From: Aequoribacter sp049615385
GTDB lineage: Bacteria; Pseudomonadota; Gammaproteobacteria; Pseudomonadales; Halieaceae
Length of the DNA: 64,000 nucleotides
Direction: 5' to 3' (one strand)
Assembly: GCF_049615385.1 (NCBI RefSeq)
Contig: NZ_JBMZFL010000003.1
This document shows positions 45,395 through 54,203 of this stretch, one piece after another. The notes beneath the pieces were generated by a model that did not search any database, had not been told where the DNA came from, and worked only from the letters and a program-made list of their open reading frames with translations. Each line of letters opens with the position of its first letter. The first letter of the stretch is position 1. Position numbers and translations under genes: made by a program.

Positions 45395-45474
45395 CACTTT
45401 TCCTACGCCGGTTCTAACCGGATCAGGTTCAAAGGGTTTACCGAAGTATCTCAGGCCAAAGCCACCCCTAAGTG
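45395..45474 (-). ncRNA. TPP riboswitch (THI element)
   Basis: The minus strand carries the hallmark blocks of the TPP aptamer in order: GGGGTGGC, CTGAGA, ACCCTTTGAACCTGATC and GGTTAGAACCGGCGTAGG, matching the thi-box consensus almost exactly. The closing P1 stem pairs CACTT with AAGTG. High thiamine diphosphate should switch off the downstream receptor, thiamine-binding protein, PnuT, kinase-like and PanE-like genes. A hairpin over the receptor ribosome site is the likely expression platform. Confidence 0.95.
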
Positions 45475-45481
45475 CGGTGAA

Positions 45482-45510
45482 CATTAGGGCTTTTTGGAGG
45501 GCTTTGCAAG
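45482..45510 (-). promoter_or_regulatory. Likely promoter of the thiamine operon
   Basis: Reading the minus strand, TTGCAA (45510-45505) and TAATGT (45487-45482) are separated by 17 bases. Transcription would begin near 45475, just at the first base of the TPP aptamer, which supports the assignment. Confidence 0.55.
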
Positions 45511-45540
45511 ATGACTTTGTCGCATTAGGTGTGATTTGCT

Positions 45541-45569
45541 TGGACTGCATCCTACTTAGGTTTAGAATG
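45541..45569 (+). promoter_or_regulatory. Likely promoter of the carbonic anhydrase gene
   Basis: TTGGAC (45541-45546) and TAGAAT (45564-45569) are separated by 17 bases, 26 bases before the start codon. It is divergent from the thiamine operon promoter. Confidence 0.6.
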
Positions 45570-45594
45570 GTGCCAGTCTTTCCGGGGGGGTGTT

Positions 45595-46260
45595 ATGAGT
45601 CGAACGAGTATTACAGAGTTGTTTCGCAACAACCGAGAATGGGCGCGCGAAGTACACGAAGCTGACCCAGACTTCTTCGCCAAACTTGCCGCCCAACAAA
45701 GCCCTGAATACCTGTGGATCGGTTGTTCGGATTCCAGGGTGCCCGCCAACCAGATCGTCGGCTTATTGCCGGGTGAAGTGTTCGTTCATCGCAACGTTGC
45801 CAACATGGTGGTTCACACCGACTTTAATTGCCTAACGGTGTTGCAATACGCCGTCGATGTGCTGAAGGTCAAGCATGTTTTGGTGGTCGGGCACTACAAC
45901 TGTGGTGGTGTTCGAGCGGCCTATGAGGACGCTGACAATGGCATGATCGATAATTGGTTGCGCAACATTAAAGACGTTCAATTTGCGCACCAAGAAAAGT
46001 TTGATGCTCTGGACAGCGACGACGAAAAAGTCGATCTCTTGTGCGAGCTGAACGTGATGAGTCAAGTGGCCAACGTGTGCCGAACTACGATTGTGCAAAA
46101 CGCCTGGGCTCGCGGGCAGCAGTTGGACGTACACGGCTGGATTTATCGTCTAAAGGACGGCCTGTTGCGCGACCTGAATTGCTCCGCGAATAGCGTCGAG
46201 CAGATCCCTGAAATGTACCGTGTTATCTCGAAGCATTCTGATCTGGCAACCTTGCGCTAG
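45595..46260 (+). CDS. can: Beta-class carbonic anhydrase
   Basis: The enzyme interconverts CO2 and bicarbonate, supplying carboxylases and pH balance. Zinc ligands are Cys44, His100 and Cys103 (GCSDSR and GHYNCGG), with the Asp46/Arg48 dyad. At 221 residues it is close to E. coli Can. The ATG at 45595 follows a run of G that serves as ribosome site. Two small hairpins follow its stop. It stands between the divergent thiamine operon and the gsp operon and appears to be transcribed alone. Confidence 0.96.
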   Translation: MSRTSITELFRNNREWAREVHEADPDFFAKLAAQQSPEYLWIGCSDSRVPANQIVGLLPGEVFVHRNVANMVVHTDFNCLTVLQYAVDVLKVKHVLVVGHYNCGGVRAAYEDADNGMIDNWLRNIKDVQFAHQEKFDALDSDDEKVDLLCELNVMSQVANVCRTTIVQNAWARGQQLDVHGWIYRLKDGLLRDLNCSANSVEQIPEMYRVISKHSDLATLR

Positions 46261-46293
46261 AGTCGATAGACTCTGCTGAGTCCCGATTGGGAC
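46259..46293 (+). terminator. Two tandem hairpins after can
   Basis: AGAGTC-gata-GACTCT (46259-46274) and GTCCC-gatt-GGGAC (46280-46293) lie directly after the stop codon. Neither is followed by a U-tract, so they are at best weak terminators or 3'-end stabilisers. Confidence 0.35.
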
Positions 46294-46391
46294 ACTTCAA
46301 CGCAAGGCTGTCGTCATTTTGTCGTATTTGTTCGATAGACTGGGACGTTTAGCGTTACAATCGAGCAACAGAGGCGGCAAGACACAACATA

Positions 46392-47387
46392 ATGACGAAT
46401 GCGCAGTTTCCACAGGCCCTGATTACCGCAGCGAGATGGCTTTCTCAGGATCTTGTGTTGGCTCGGCTACGCCTTGCGATTATTGCTTCTGCGTTAGTTT
46501 GGGTGGGACTCAATCTGGCAAAAGTGCCTTGGTTGTTCGTCGACACCAATATTGAGGTGCCCGCGCCTACTGTCGTCGTCGACGCAGTCGACACTTCCCC
46601 AGTCACCGTTGATATCGATGCGATGAAAGCGTGGCACTTATTTGGTGAAGCCAACGGGAGTGCAGTACCTGCGGTGGTTGCTGCCCCGGCGGTTGGTATT
46701 GAAGACGGCGCCAAAGAAACACGCCTCGACCTCGTGTTAGTTGGGGTGCTAGCGGCTCGCAGTGATGGCTTGGGTCAGGCCATTATTCAGTACCGTCAAG
46801 ACCAATCGATTTATCGAGTGAGCGATGCTTTGCCTGTTAGCGGGCGCGTTTCTCTTGCCAAGGTGTTGCCAGACCGCGTGGTGTTGGACAATAACGGCAC
46901 CTATGAGCTGTTGAAGCTTTACGATGAAAGTGCCTTGGCCAAGCGTCTGATGTCGACCGCGAAGCCCGCGGTACGTCAACCCACGCAAGCGCCCAGTGCT
47001 GCGCCGACCTCCGGCGCGAATGAACCCAACGAGCGCGATTTGGCGCGCGCCGAACGGCAAGCGCGACTGGATGCGAGACAGCGTGATCGGTATTACGATA
47101 ACCCAGAATCTTTATCTGAACTTGTCTCGGTAGCGGCTGTGCGCAGTGCCGATGGACAGTTGGCTGGGTACCGAGTGTCTCCAGGCCCCAAAGGTGAAGA
47201 GTTTCAAGCCCTTGGGTTTCGTCCTGGCGATGTTGTAACCGAGGTCAATGGTTTGAGTTTGTCAGACCCGAGCAATGCTCTGGTTCTGTATCAAATGCTG
47301 AAAAGCGCAAGTGAAGCAAATTTTGTAATTCAACGGGGGGGCTCGCAAATGAACCTTACCGTGCAAGTGGGCGGTGATCGTCCCTGA
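46392..47387 (+). CDS. gspC: Type II secretion protein GspC
   Basis: GspC links the inner membrane platform to the outer membrane secretin. The 331-residue product has one membrane helix at about 24-42 (LRLAIIASALVWVGLNLAKV), a periplasmic HR domain (residues about 75-175, with AWHLFG and VLVGVLAARSDGLGQAIIQ), a linker, and a C-terminal PDZ domain (LAGYRVSPGPKGEEFQALGF then PGDVVTEVNG). A PDZ-type GspC is common in Vibrio and relatives. It begins the gsp operon; gspD follows after 16 bases. Confidence 0.93.
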   Translation: MTNAQFPQALITAARWLSQDLVLARLRLAIIASALVWVGLNLAKVPWLFVDTNIEVPAPTVVVDAVDTSPVTVDIDAMKAWHLFGEANGSAVPAVVAAPAVGIEDGAKETRLDLVLVGVLAARSDGLGQAIIQYRQDQSIYRVSDALPVSGRVSLAKVLPDRVVLDNNGTYELLKLYDESALAKRLMSTAKPAVRQPTQAPSAAPTSGANEPNERDLARAERQARLDARQRDRYYDNPESLSELVSVAAVRSADGQLAGYRVSPGPKGEEFQALGFRPGDVVTEVNGLSLSDPSNALVLYQMLKSASEANFVIQRGGSQMNLTVQVGGDRP

Positions 47388-47403
47388 TTTATAGGTGATA
47401 AGA

Positions 47404-49422
47404 ATGGTAAACCGTAGTTTTCGATTCATTGGCGTGCGCAAGCCCTTTCAGGCAGCGGCAGCGGTACTGGGTATGTGCATGTTACTCGCCGGCCCTGCAG
47501 TGAAAGCTCAAGAATATACGGTGAATTTGAAAGACACCGACATACAGGAACTCATCAAGTTTGTTGCCGAGGTGACCGACACGACCATCATTGTCGACCC
47601 GCAAGTTAAGGGTAAAGTCAAAGTGGTGTCCAGTAAGCCCATCAAAACCACCGAGCTGTACAGTCTGTTTTTGTCGATTCTAGATGTTCACGGTTACACC
47701 GCCGTTCGGTCGGGCGACGTCATTCGTATTGTTCAAAATAAAGACGCGCGCTCGAGCCCTGTAGCAGTGACGGATCCATCGCAAAACGATTCGACACCGG
47801 CGGGTGAGTATGTCACCCAGGTGATTCGGTTAGAAAATATCAGCGCCGCTAAGTTGATCCCAGTATTGCGGCCTTTGGTGCCACAACAAGCCCACATGGC
47901 CGCGTATACCCCCAGTAACGCAATCGTCATCTCGGACTTGGCGTCCAATATTTCCCGCATTAATGAACTGATCTCGCAGATGGATCAGTCGGCCATTCAG
48001 GAAACCGATATTTTGCCCTTAGAATACGCCGTTGCTGAAGACGTGGTCAAAATGCTTGAGCAGCTGAATAAGTCTGAGGCGGCGCAAGCCGGTGGCGAAG
48101 AAACTGTGTTGTTGGTAGCCGACACGCGTACCAACAGCGTGCTAGTGACGGGCGATGAGCTGCAACGAGCACGTATGCGCGCTTTGGTTGAGCACTTAGA
48201 TACACCTTTGCAGCGCGCGGGTAATGTCAAAGTTGTCTATCTGAAGTACGCCAAAGCCGCCGATGTGGCGCAAGTTCTGACGAAAGTCATGCAAAATATT
48301 GGACGGCTAGACTCGTCTAAAAGCAAAACCAGTGGTGGGCACGATGCGACCATTGAGGCTGACGAAGGTACCAATTCCTTGATTATTACGGCCGACACAG
48401 ACGAGATGGCGGCATTAGAATCGGTTATTTATCAGTTGGATATTCGTCGAGCGCAGGTGCTGGTAGAAGCCATCATCGTAGAAATGGAAGTCATTGATGG
48501 ACAAAGCCTGGGCTTGCAGTGGCTGTTCGCCAACGATTCTGGGGTTTATGGTAGTAGTGTCTCTTCCGATGTCAGCACGGCGGGGGCGATATCTTCAGCG
48601 GTGTTAGGTGGTAATGCCGATGCGGCAAACCCTGTGGGTGATTTCGATTTGGGGCAGCTCGCCGCTGCGCTGGCGGGCTCACCAGGCTTGACTCTAGGGT
48701 GGGGGGCTATTGATAACGATTTGTCGATGACCGTCATCCTGAACGCGCTGAAGAAGCAGTCAAATGCCAATATTTTGTCAACGCCGACCTTACTGACCCT
48801 CGATAATCAAGAAGCGTATATCACGGTGGGCCAGAATGTGCCTTTCGTGACGGGTGCGTATACCAACACTGGCACCGGTGGTAGCGGGGTTCAGAATCCG
48901 TTTCAGACCATCGAGCGCGAGAACGTGGGTATTACTCTTACCGTGACGCCGCATATTAACGATGGTGACTCGGTGGTGCTTGATATCGAGCAAGAGGTCT
49001 CGAGCCTAACGGGCTTGTCGTCGATTGCCTCGGATTTGATCACCAACGAACGTAAGATCCAGACCAAAGTGCTAGCGGGTGATGGCAAAACCGTCGTGTT
49101 AGGTGGGTTAATCAAAGATAACGTGCAGGATGGAACGCAGCGCGTGCCTGTCCTTGGCAGTATTCCTTTGCTTGGGCGTTTGTTCCGTAACGATGCGGTT
49201 GAAGTGACGAAAACGAATTTGCTGATCTTTATTCGCCCCACCATTATTCGTGACGATAGAGCCTTAGATAACGCGACTGCTAGCAAATACAAATTCATCC
49301 GAGAGCAGCAACTACAGCGCCGAGCCAAGGGCAGCAATCTGCTGAATTCTGATCGTATGCCGGTGTTGCCCGAGTGGCAACGCGATATTCAGGCGCTTGA
49401 TGCGATGCAGGAGCAGCAATGA
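47404..49422 (+). CDS. gspD: Type II secretion outer membrane secretin GspD
   Basis: GspD forms the outer membrane channel of the type II system. The 672-residue product has a signal peptide (cut after about AVKA), the N0 domain (DIQELIKFVAEVTDTTIIVD), N1-N3 domains, and the secretin domain with VGQNVPFVTGAY, GITLTVTPHINDGD and the C-terminal VPVLGSIPLLGRLFRND. ATG 47404 is preferred to the GTG at 47395 since AGGTGAT lies at normal spacing. No lipobox is seen, and no pilotin gene was found nearby. The stop overlaps the gspE start. Confidence 0.96.
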   Translation: MVNRSFRFIGVRKPFQAAAAVLGMCMLLAGPAVKAQEYTVNLKDTDIQELIKFVAEVTDTTIIVDPQVKGKVKVVSSKPIKTTELYSLFLSILDVHGYTAVRSGDVIRIVQNKDARSSPVAVTDPSQNDSTPAGEYVTQVIRLENISAAKLIPVLRPLVPQQAHMAAYTPSNAIVISDLASNISRINELISQMDQSAIQETDILPLEYAVAEDVVKMLEQLNKSEAAQAGGEETVLLVADTRTNSVLVTGDELQRARMRALVEHLDTPLQRAGNVKVVYLKYAKAADVAQVLTKVMQNIGRLDSSKSKTSGGHDATIEADEGTNSLIITADTDEMAALESVIYQLDIRRAQVLVEAIIVEMEVIDGQSLGLQWLFANDSGVYGSSVSSDVSTAGAISSAVLGGNADAANPVGDFDLGQLAAALAGSPGLTLGWGAIDNDLSMTVILNALKKQSNANILSTPTLLTLDNQEAYITVGQNVPFVTGAYTNTGTGGSGVQNPFQTIERENVGITLTVTPHINDGDSVVLDIEQEVSSLTGLSSIASDLITNERKIQTKVLAGDGKTVVLGGLIKDNVQDGTQRVPVLGSIPLLGRLFRNDAVEVTKTNLLIFIRPTIIRDDRALDNATASKYKFIREQQLQRRAKGSNLLNSDRMPVLPEWQRDIQALDAMQEQQ

Positions 49423-50942
49423 GCGAAGCGCTGGCTACCTCTGACCAGGCGGGTATGAGCGGGCTGCGTGCGCCTGTGCGTTTGGCTTTTTCCTATGCTA
49501 AGCAGGCTGGCGTTGTGCTGCGTGCGGGCGATGCGGGTTATGAGCTGTTAAGCGTCGGCAATCCAAAGCTCGAGACTCTGGCCGAGGTTCAACGCATTTT
49601 GGGGCAGGGGTTTAGCGTCGTCAAAGTCGACAGCGAGACCTTTCAGAGGGCCTTAACTCTCGCTTACCAGCGCGATAACCAAGAAGCCGTACAAATGGCC
49701 GAGGACTTGGGGGCAGATGTTGATCTGTCGCGTTTAGCTGAAGCCATTCCTGAAACCGGCGATTTGATGGACGCTGAAGACGACGCGCCCATTATTCGCT
49801 TAATTAACGCGATTCTGTCGCAAGCGGTGCGCGATAAAGCCTCAGATATTCACATTGAAACTTTCGAGGACCGCTTGAGCGTGCGCTTTCGCGTGGATGG
49901 CATTTTGGCTGAGGTACTGTCCCCAAAGCGTTTGCTCGCGCCCTTGTTAGTGAGTCGTTTGAAAGTGATGGCGAAATTGGATATTGCCGAAAAGCGTATT
50001 CCTCAGGATGGCCGTATTTCAGTGCGAATTGCAGGCCACGCCATTGACATCCGGATGTCGACAATTCCATCGGCCCACGGCGAGCGCGTGGTGCTGCGAT
50101 TATTAGACAAAGAAGCCGGACAGCTCCAGTTACAGCAGCTATCGATGCCTCAGCAAGTCCTGTCCGGCTACACCGAGGCGCTAAAGCGTCCTTACGGTAT
50201 TATTCTGGTCACGGGACCTACCGGCTCTGGTAAAACTACGACGCTATACGCGGGGCTTACCCACATTAATCAGACTTCGCGTAACATTATGACCATCGAA
50301 GATCCTGTGGAATACATGCTGCCCGGTATTGGCCAAACTCAAGTAAATTCCAAAGTGGACATGACGTTTGCTCGGGGGTTACGGGCGATTCTGCGACAAG
50401 ATCCCGACGTGGTTATGGTTGGCGAGATCCGCGATTTAGAAACCGCGGAAATTGCTGTGCAGGCCTCGCTGACAGGCCATTTGGTACTGTCGACTTTACA
50501 CACCAATACCGCTATTGGCGCTATTACGCGGTTGCGCGATATGGGTATTGAAGCTTTTTTGCTGTCGTCGAGTCTCGTGGCGGTGATGGCCCAGCGTCTC
50601 ATTCGCCTATTGTGTAAGCAGTGCAAAGAGGCGCGGCCATTGAGCGACGCTGAGCGTAAATTGCTCAGTTTGCCCGATGACGCCGAGGTTGATCACCTCT
50701 ATCACCCTAAAGGCTGTAATGCGTGCAACGGCTCGGGCTATAAAGGCCGAACGGCCATTTACGAGTGGATTGACGTGGATCGCGCGCTGCAAACGCTCAT
50801 CCACGACGGTGCCAGCGAGCAAGCGATGACCGACGCCGTTCGAGCAAAATCTCCCGCGATCTTAGACGATGGTCGGGCTCGAGTTTTAAGCGGTAGCACC
50901 TCGTTAGAAGAGGTGCTGCGCGTAACCAGCACCATGGGATAA
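49419..50942 (+). CDS. gspE: Type II secretion ATPase GspE
   Basis: GspE is the cytoplasmic hexameric ATPase that drives pseudopilus assembly. Of 507 residues, the first 110 or so form the domain that binds GspL. Walker A GPTGSGKTTTLYAGL, the Asp box (EDPVEYMLPGIGQTQVN), Walker B DPDVVMVGEIRDLETAEI and a zinc finger (CKQCKEA...CNACNGSGYKGR) follow. It is distinguished from PilB of this window by its place between gspD and gspF. Confidence 0.96.
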   Translation: MSEALATSDQAGMSGLRAPVRLAFSYAKQAGVVLRAGDAGYELLSVGNPKLETLAEVQRILGQGFSVVKVDSETFQRALTLAYQRDNQEAVQMAEDLGADVDLSRLAEAIPETGDLMDAEDDAPIIRLINAILSQAVRDKASDIHIETFEDRLSVRFRVDGILAEVLSPKRLLAPLLVSRLKVMAKLDIAEKRIPQDGRISVRIAGHAIDIRMSTIPSAHGERVVLRLLDKEAGQLQLQQLSMPQQVLSGYTEALKRPYGIILVTGPTGSGKTTTLYAGLTHINQTSRNIMTIEDPVEYMLPGIGQTQVNSKVDMTFARGLRAILRQDPDVVMVGEIRDLETAEIAVQASLTGHLVLSTLHTNTAIGAITRLRDMGIEAFLLSSSLVAVMAQRLIRLLCKQCKEARPLSDAERKLLSLPDDAEVDHLYHPKGCNACNGSGYKGRTAIYEWIDVDRALQTLIHDGASEQAMTDAVRAKSPAILDDGRARVLSGSTSLEEVLRVTSTMG

Positions 50943-50945
50943 CCC

Positions 50946-52169
50946 ATGCCAGCTTTTCGCTATAAAGCCTTAGACGCCGATGGTAAGCTCGTAAAGGGGT
51001 TGTTAGAGGGCGATTCTGATCGCCACGTGCGGGCCTTGTTGCGCGAGCGCTCGCTACGACCTGTGGCTATCGACGATGCGGGCAAGGCGGCGCTTAACGA
51101 TCGAAAATCGCTGGCATTTCTATTTACCGCGACGAAAGTGTCGACCGGCGATTTGGCTCTGATGACTCGCCAGTTAGCGACTTTAATTCAATCTAATATG
51201 CCTATTGACGAGAGTTTGCGCGCCGCGGCGGAACAGTCTCGTAAGCCCAAACTGAAGGCTCTGTTATTACAGGTGCGCGCTCGAGTCGCCGAAGGTTACA
51301 CCTTGGCTTACGCCTTGGGCGAGTATCCTAAGGTCTTTGACGAAATGTATCGCGCGATGGTCACGGCTGGTGAACACGCCGGATTCTTGGCGCAAGTACT
51401 GATGCAGTTAGCTGATTACACTGAGCAGCGGCAATACACGCAGCAGAAATTGATGATGGCGCTGATTTACCCATTTATTTTGCTGGGGGTGGCTGTGTCG
51501 GTGGTTGTTGCTTTGATGGTCTACGTTGTGCCAGAGCTGGTGGGCATCTTTGCACACACTCAGACCGATCTGCCGCCTCTGACTGTCGGTCTTATTGCCG
51601 TCAGTGATTTTTTGCAGCATCGCGGTTTGTGGCTGTTGGTCACTATTGTGGTCGTCATTTTTGCCTGGCGTTATTGGGTGGCGCAGCCCAACAATAAACG
51701 GCGTTGGCACCGGGCGCTGTTAAAAATACCCTTCGTATCCCGAGTCGTGATTGCTATGGATACCGCCCGCTTTGCGTCCACATTGAGTATTCTAATGGTC
51801 AGTGGTGTGCCACTGTTAGAGGGCTTGCGAATTGCGGGTCAAGTACTCAGCAATTTGGTGCTTCGCCAGGACGCCAGTGCTGTGGCCCAAGCGGTCGAAG
51901 AAGGAGGCAGCCTGCATCGTGCCCTGGCGGCCAGCGGTCGCTTTCCGCCCATGATGGTGCACATGGTCGCCAGTGGCGAGGCGAGCGGTGAGTTAGAGCA
52001 AATGCTCGAGCGCTCGGCCACTAACCAAGAGCGCGAGCTTGAAATGACGATGGGTACGGTCAGTGCCTTGTTTGAACCCCTGATGGTCGTATTCATGGGC
52101 GGCATGGTGTTAACAATTGTATTGGCGATTTTATTGCCAATTTTTGATTTGAATTCGATGGTGAGGTAG
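50946..52169 (+). CDS. gspF: Type II secretion platform protein GspF
   Basis: GspF is the inner membrane platform protein, 407 residues. Two GspF repeats are present (LMTRQLATLIQSNMPIDESL and FASTLSILMVSGVPLLEGL), with three membrane helices. The final helix MVVFMGGMVLTIVLAILLPIF is typical. It starts 3 bases after gspE. Confidence 0.95.
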   Translation: MPAFRYKALDADGKLVKGLLEGDSDRHVRALLRERSLRPVAIDDAGKAALNDRKSLAFLFTATKVSTGDLALMTRQLATLIQSNMPIDESLRAAAEQSRKPKLKALLLQVRARVAEGYTLAYALGEYPKVFDEMYRAMVTAGEHAGFLAQVLMQLADYTEQRQYTQQKLMMALIYPFILLGVAVSVVVALMVYVVPELVGIFAHTQTDLPPLTVGLIAVSDFLQHRGLWLLVTIVVVIFAWRYWVAQPNNKRRWHRALLKIPFVSRVVIAMDTARFASTLSILMVSGVPLLEGLRIAGQVLSNLVLRQDASAVAQAVEEGGSLHRALAASGRFPPMMVHMVASGEASGELEQMLERSATNQERELEMTMGTVSALFEPLMVVFMGGMVLTIVLAILLPIFDLNSMVR

Positions 52170-52172
52170 CGG

Positions 52173-52601
52173 ATGAAACAGCAAGGGTTTTCTTTAATCG
52201 AGATCTTAGTCGTACTGGTCATTATGGGACTGTTAATCAGTGTGGTGGCGCCAACGGTATTAAATCGGGCAGACGAGGCAAGGGTGCAGAAGGTCTACGC
52301 GGATTTTAAAGCGATTGAAACGGCGCTTAAGATTTACCGGCTCGATAACTACGTCTATCCTTCCACAGAGCAGGGCTTAGAAGCTCTAGTTGCCCCCAGC
52401 TCGATCGCCCCTGAGCCCCGCAATTTTAAGAAGGGTGGTTACCTGCCCGAGTTGCCACTGGATCCATGGGGTCGACCTTACCTGTACTTGCAGCCCGGCG
52501 AAAATGGCGAAGTCGATATTTACTCGCTGGGCGCAGATGGTCTGTCAGGCGGTGAAGAGCAGAACGCCGATATTGGTAATTGGACCAAGCCGACCGCCTA
52601 A
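52173..52601 (+). CDS. gspG: Major pseudopilin GspG
   Basis: GspG is the main subunit of the type II pseudopilus. The leader MKQQG is cut before FSLIEILVVLVIMGLL. The C-terminal region has the calcium-binding segment LPLDPWGRPYLYLQPGENGEVDIYSLGADG with family Asp residues. It has 142 residues, as usual. The stop overlaps the gspH start (TAATG). It is cleaved by PilD, as there is no gspO here. Confidence 0.96.
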   Translation: MKQQGFSLIEILVVLVIMGLLISVVAPTVLNRADEARVQKVYADFKAIETALKIYRLDNYVYPSTEQGLEALVAPSSIAPEPRNFKKGGYLPELPLDPWGRPYLYLQPGENGEVDIYSLGADGLSGGEEQNADIGNWTKPTA

Positions 52602-53140
52602 TGCAAGTTGAGCGCCACCGAGGATTTTCGTTAATCGAAATACTGGTCGCAGTGTTCGTGATCGTGATGGTCGCTTCGGTGGTTATGCTCAATGTCAGTT
52701 CGCCCACACGTGATCGTCTAGCACAAGACGCCGCCCAGCAATTTGCTCGAACCTTGAACTACGCCCTAGAAGAAGCGGAGTACGCCAACGCCGTGTATGG
52801 CTTATTTGCGGAACGCGTAACATCGGACAGCCGCGACATCCTGCTTACTTATAAACGCATCGAAGACAACCGCTGGGTCAGTGTGAATGATCAGGTGCTA
52901 AGCCAAGCTCTGCGTTTTGATGCCGAACTCGAGGTCGATTTAGAAGTAGAGGGTACCTTGGTGGATATCAAGGCGCGGCCCGTCGAGACAGAACAGTGGC
53001 AACCTGTGTTGCGTTTGCTGCCCAGTGGCGAAATGAGCGCGGGCCGTCTAATTATTACAGATGACAATGACACGTCGCGATTTTGGCGCGTGGAGTGGAC
53101 GATCTTCGGTGGTGCCAAAGCGATGTTGGAGCAGCCATGA
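52601..53140 (+). CDS. gspH: Minor pseudopilin GspH
   Basis: GspH is a minor pseudopilin. The leader MQVERHRG is followed by FSLIEILVAVFVIVMVASVV with Glu at position 5. The C-terminal part is a beta domain without strong motifs, as is normal for GspH. ATG 52601 shares a base with the gspG stop. Length is 179 residues. The call rests on the prepilin signature and the order G-H-I-J-K. Confidence 0.9.
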   Translation: MQVERHRGFSLIEILVAVFVIVMVASVVMLNVSSPTRDRLAQDAAQQFARTLNYALEEAEYANAVYGLFAERVTSDSRDILLTYKRIEDNRWVSVNDQVLSQALRFDAELEVDLEVEGTLVDIKARPVETEQWQPVLRLLPSGEMSAGRLIITDDNDTSRFWRVEWTIFGGAKAMLEQP

Positions 53141-53526
53141 GGCCCTCAAAACGACAGTTTGGCTTTACCTTGGTTGAGGTAATGGTCGCTTTGGCCGTGG
53201 TGGCGGTGGCTCTTCCGGCACTGCTATTCGTATACATGCAGCAAGTCGATAACACTGGGTATTTGCGCGACAAATGGCTGGCCTCGCAAGTGATTGAAAA
53301 CAAGTGGGCCGAAGTTCACCTGCTTACACAAACACGTGGTTTCAAACTTGATGGTAAACAAACCGGCGAAGTTACCCTAGCGAATCGTCAGTGGACCTGG
53401 TTGTTAACAAAAGAAAAAACCCCAGTAGACTTCTTTTTTCGCTACGAACTCAAAATCTTTGCTGCCGAGGACGACGACTTGCCCTTGTTAACGCACGTGT
53501 TTTTTCTGCGTGAAGAGGGCTCGTAA
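53137..53526 (+). CDS. gspI: Minor pseudopilin GspI
   Basis: GspI starts the pseudopilus tip complex with GspJ and GspK. The leader MRPSKRQFG precedes FTLVEVMVALAVVAVALPAL. The WLASQVIENKWAE segment is characteristic of the family. It has 129 residues. The ATG at 53137 overlaps the gspH stop (ATGA); the stop overlaps gspJ (TAATG). Confidence 0.93.
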   Translation: MRPSKRQFGFTLVEVMVALAVVAVALPALLFVYMQQVDNTGYLRDKWLASQVIENKWAEVHLLTQTRGFKLDGKQTGEVTLANRQWTWLLTKEKTPVDFFFRYELKIFAAEDDDLPLLTHVFFLREEGS

Positions 53527-54203
53527 TGAAGTGCTCCCGCGAACAGCAAGGTTTTACGCTAATCGAGGTGCTGATTGCCATGGCTCTGACTGTGGTGGTC
53601 GCAAGCATTGCCTACAGCGGTTTGTCGGCGGTGTTAGATAGCCTAGACCAAACTCGACAGGCGATGAGCAGAACAAGCGAGCTCAGCAAAGCCTTGCGCA
53701 TGATCAGCCGCGATGTGAATCAAAGCGTTAATAGGTCAATTCGCGATGAGCTGGGTTTTACCGAGCCCGCTATGATCGGTGGTGACAGTTACCGGGGGAT
53801 GTTGGGTTTGACCCGCTCAGGTTGGATGAGTATGGGGTCGACGCCGCGCAGCCATCTAGAACGCGTGTATTATTACTTAGACGACAACACCTTGTATCGT
53901 ATGCGTTCGACCGTGCTCGACCGAAGTTATCGACTCGATCCGGATAACCCAACGGTGCCCGGGGATGGCGCCGTAGCGATGTTAGAGGGGGTGACACGGT
54001 TCGACGTTGTGTTTTTGTCGCCCGAGTTGATCTCGAGTCTGCCGTCACGTCCGAGCGATGGCACTCTTGATACCTCACGGTGGCTACGAGATTGGGGCGT
54101 CGAGGGAACACCTAATCAGGAGTTGCCGGTGGCGCTAGAAATACGCCTAACAATAGATGGCCTAGGGGATATGGAGCGCGTGTATGTATTGCCGCAATCC
54201 TAG
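53526..54203 (+). CDS. gspJ: Minor pseudopilin GspJ
   Basis: GspJ is a component of the pseudopilus tip. The leader MKCSREQQG precedes FTLIEVLIAMALTVVVASIA. The ALRMISRDVNQSVNRSIRDE segment and a RVYYYLDDNTLYR strand are typical of GspJ. Length is 225 residues. It overlaps gspI by one base and gspK by 20. Confidence 0.93.
   Translation: MKCSREQQGFTLIEVLIAMALTVVVASIAYSGLSAVLDSLDQTRQAMSRTSELSKALRMISRDVNQSVNRSIRDELGFTEPAMIGGDSYRGMLGLTRSGWMSMGSTPRSHLERVYYYLDDNTLYRMRSTVLDRSYRLDPDNPTVPGDGAVAMLEGVTRFDVVFLSPELISSLPSRPSDGTLDTSRWLRDWGVEGTPNQELPVALEIRLTIDGLGDMERVYVLPQS

Noticed and set aside
46328..46361. Promoter for gspC with TACAAT at 46356
   Set aside because: TACAAT is a fair -10 but no -35 element exists at 16-18 bases; the nearest TTG lies 22 bases upstream.
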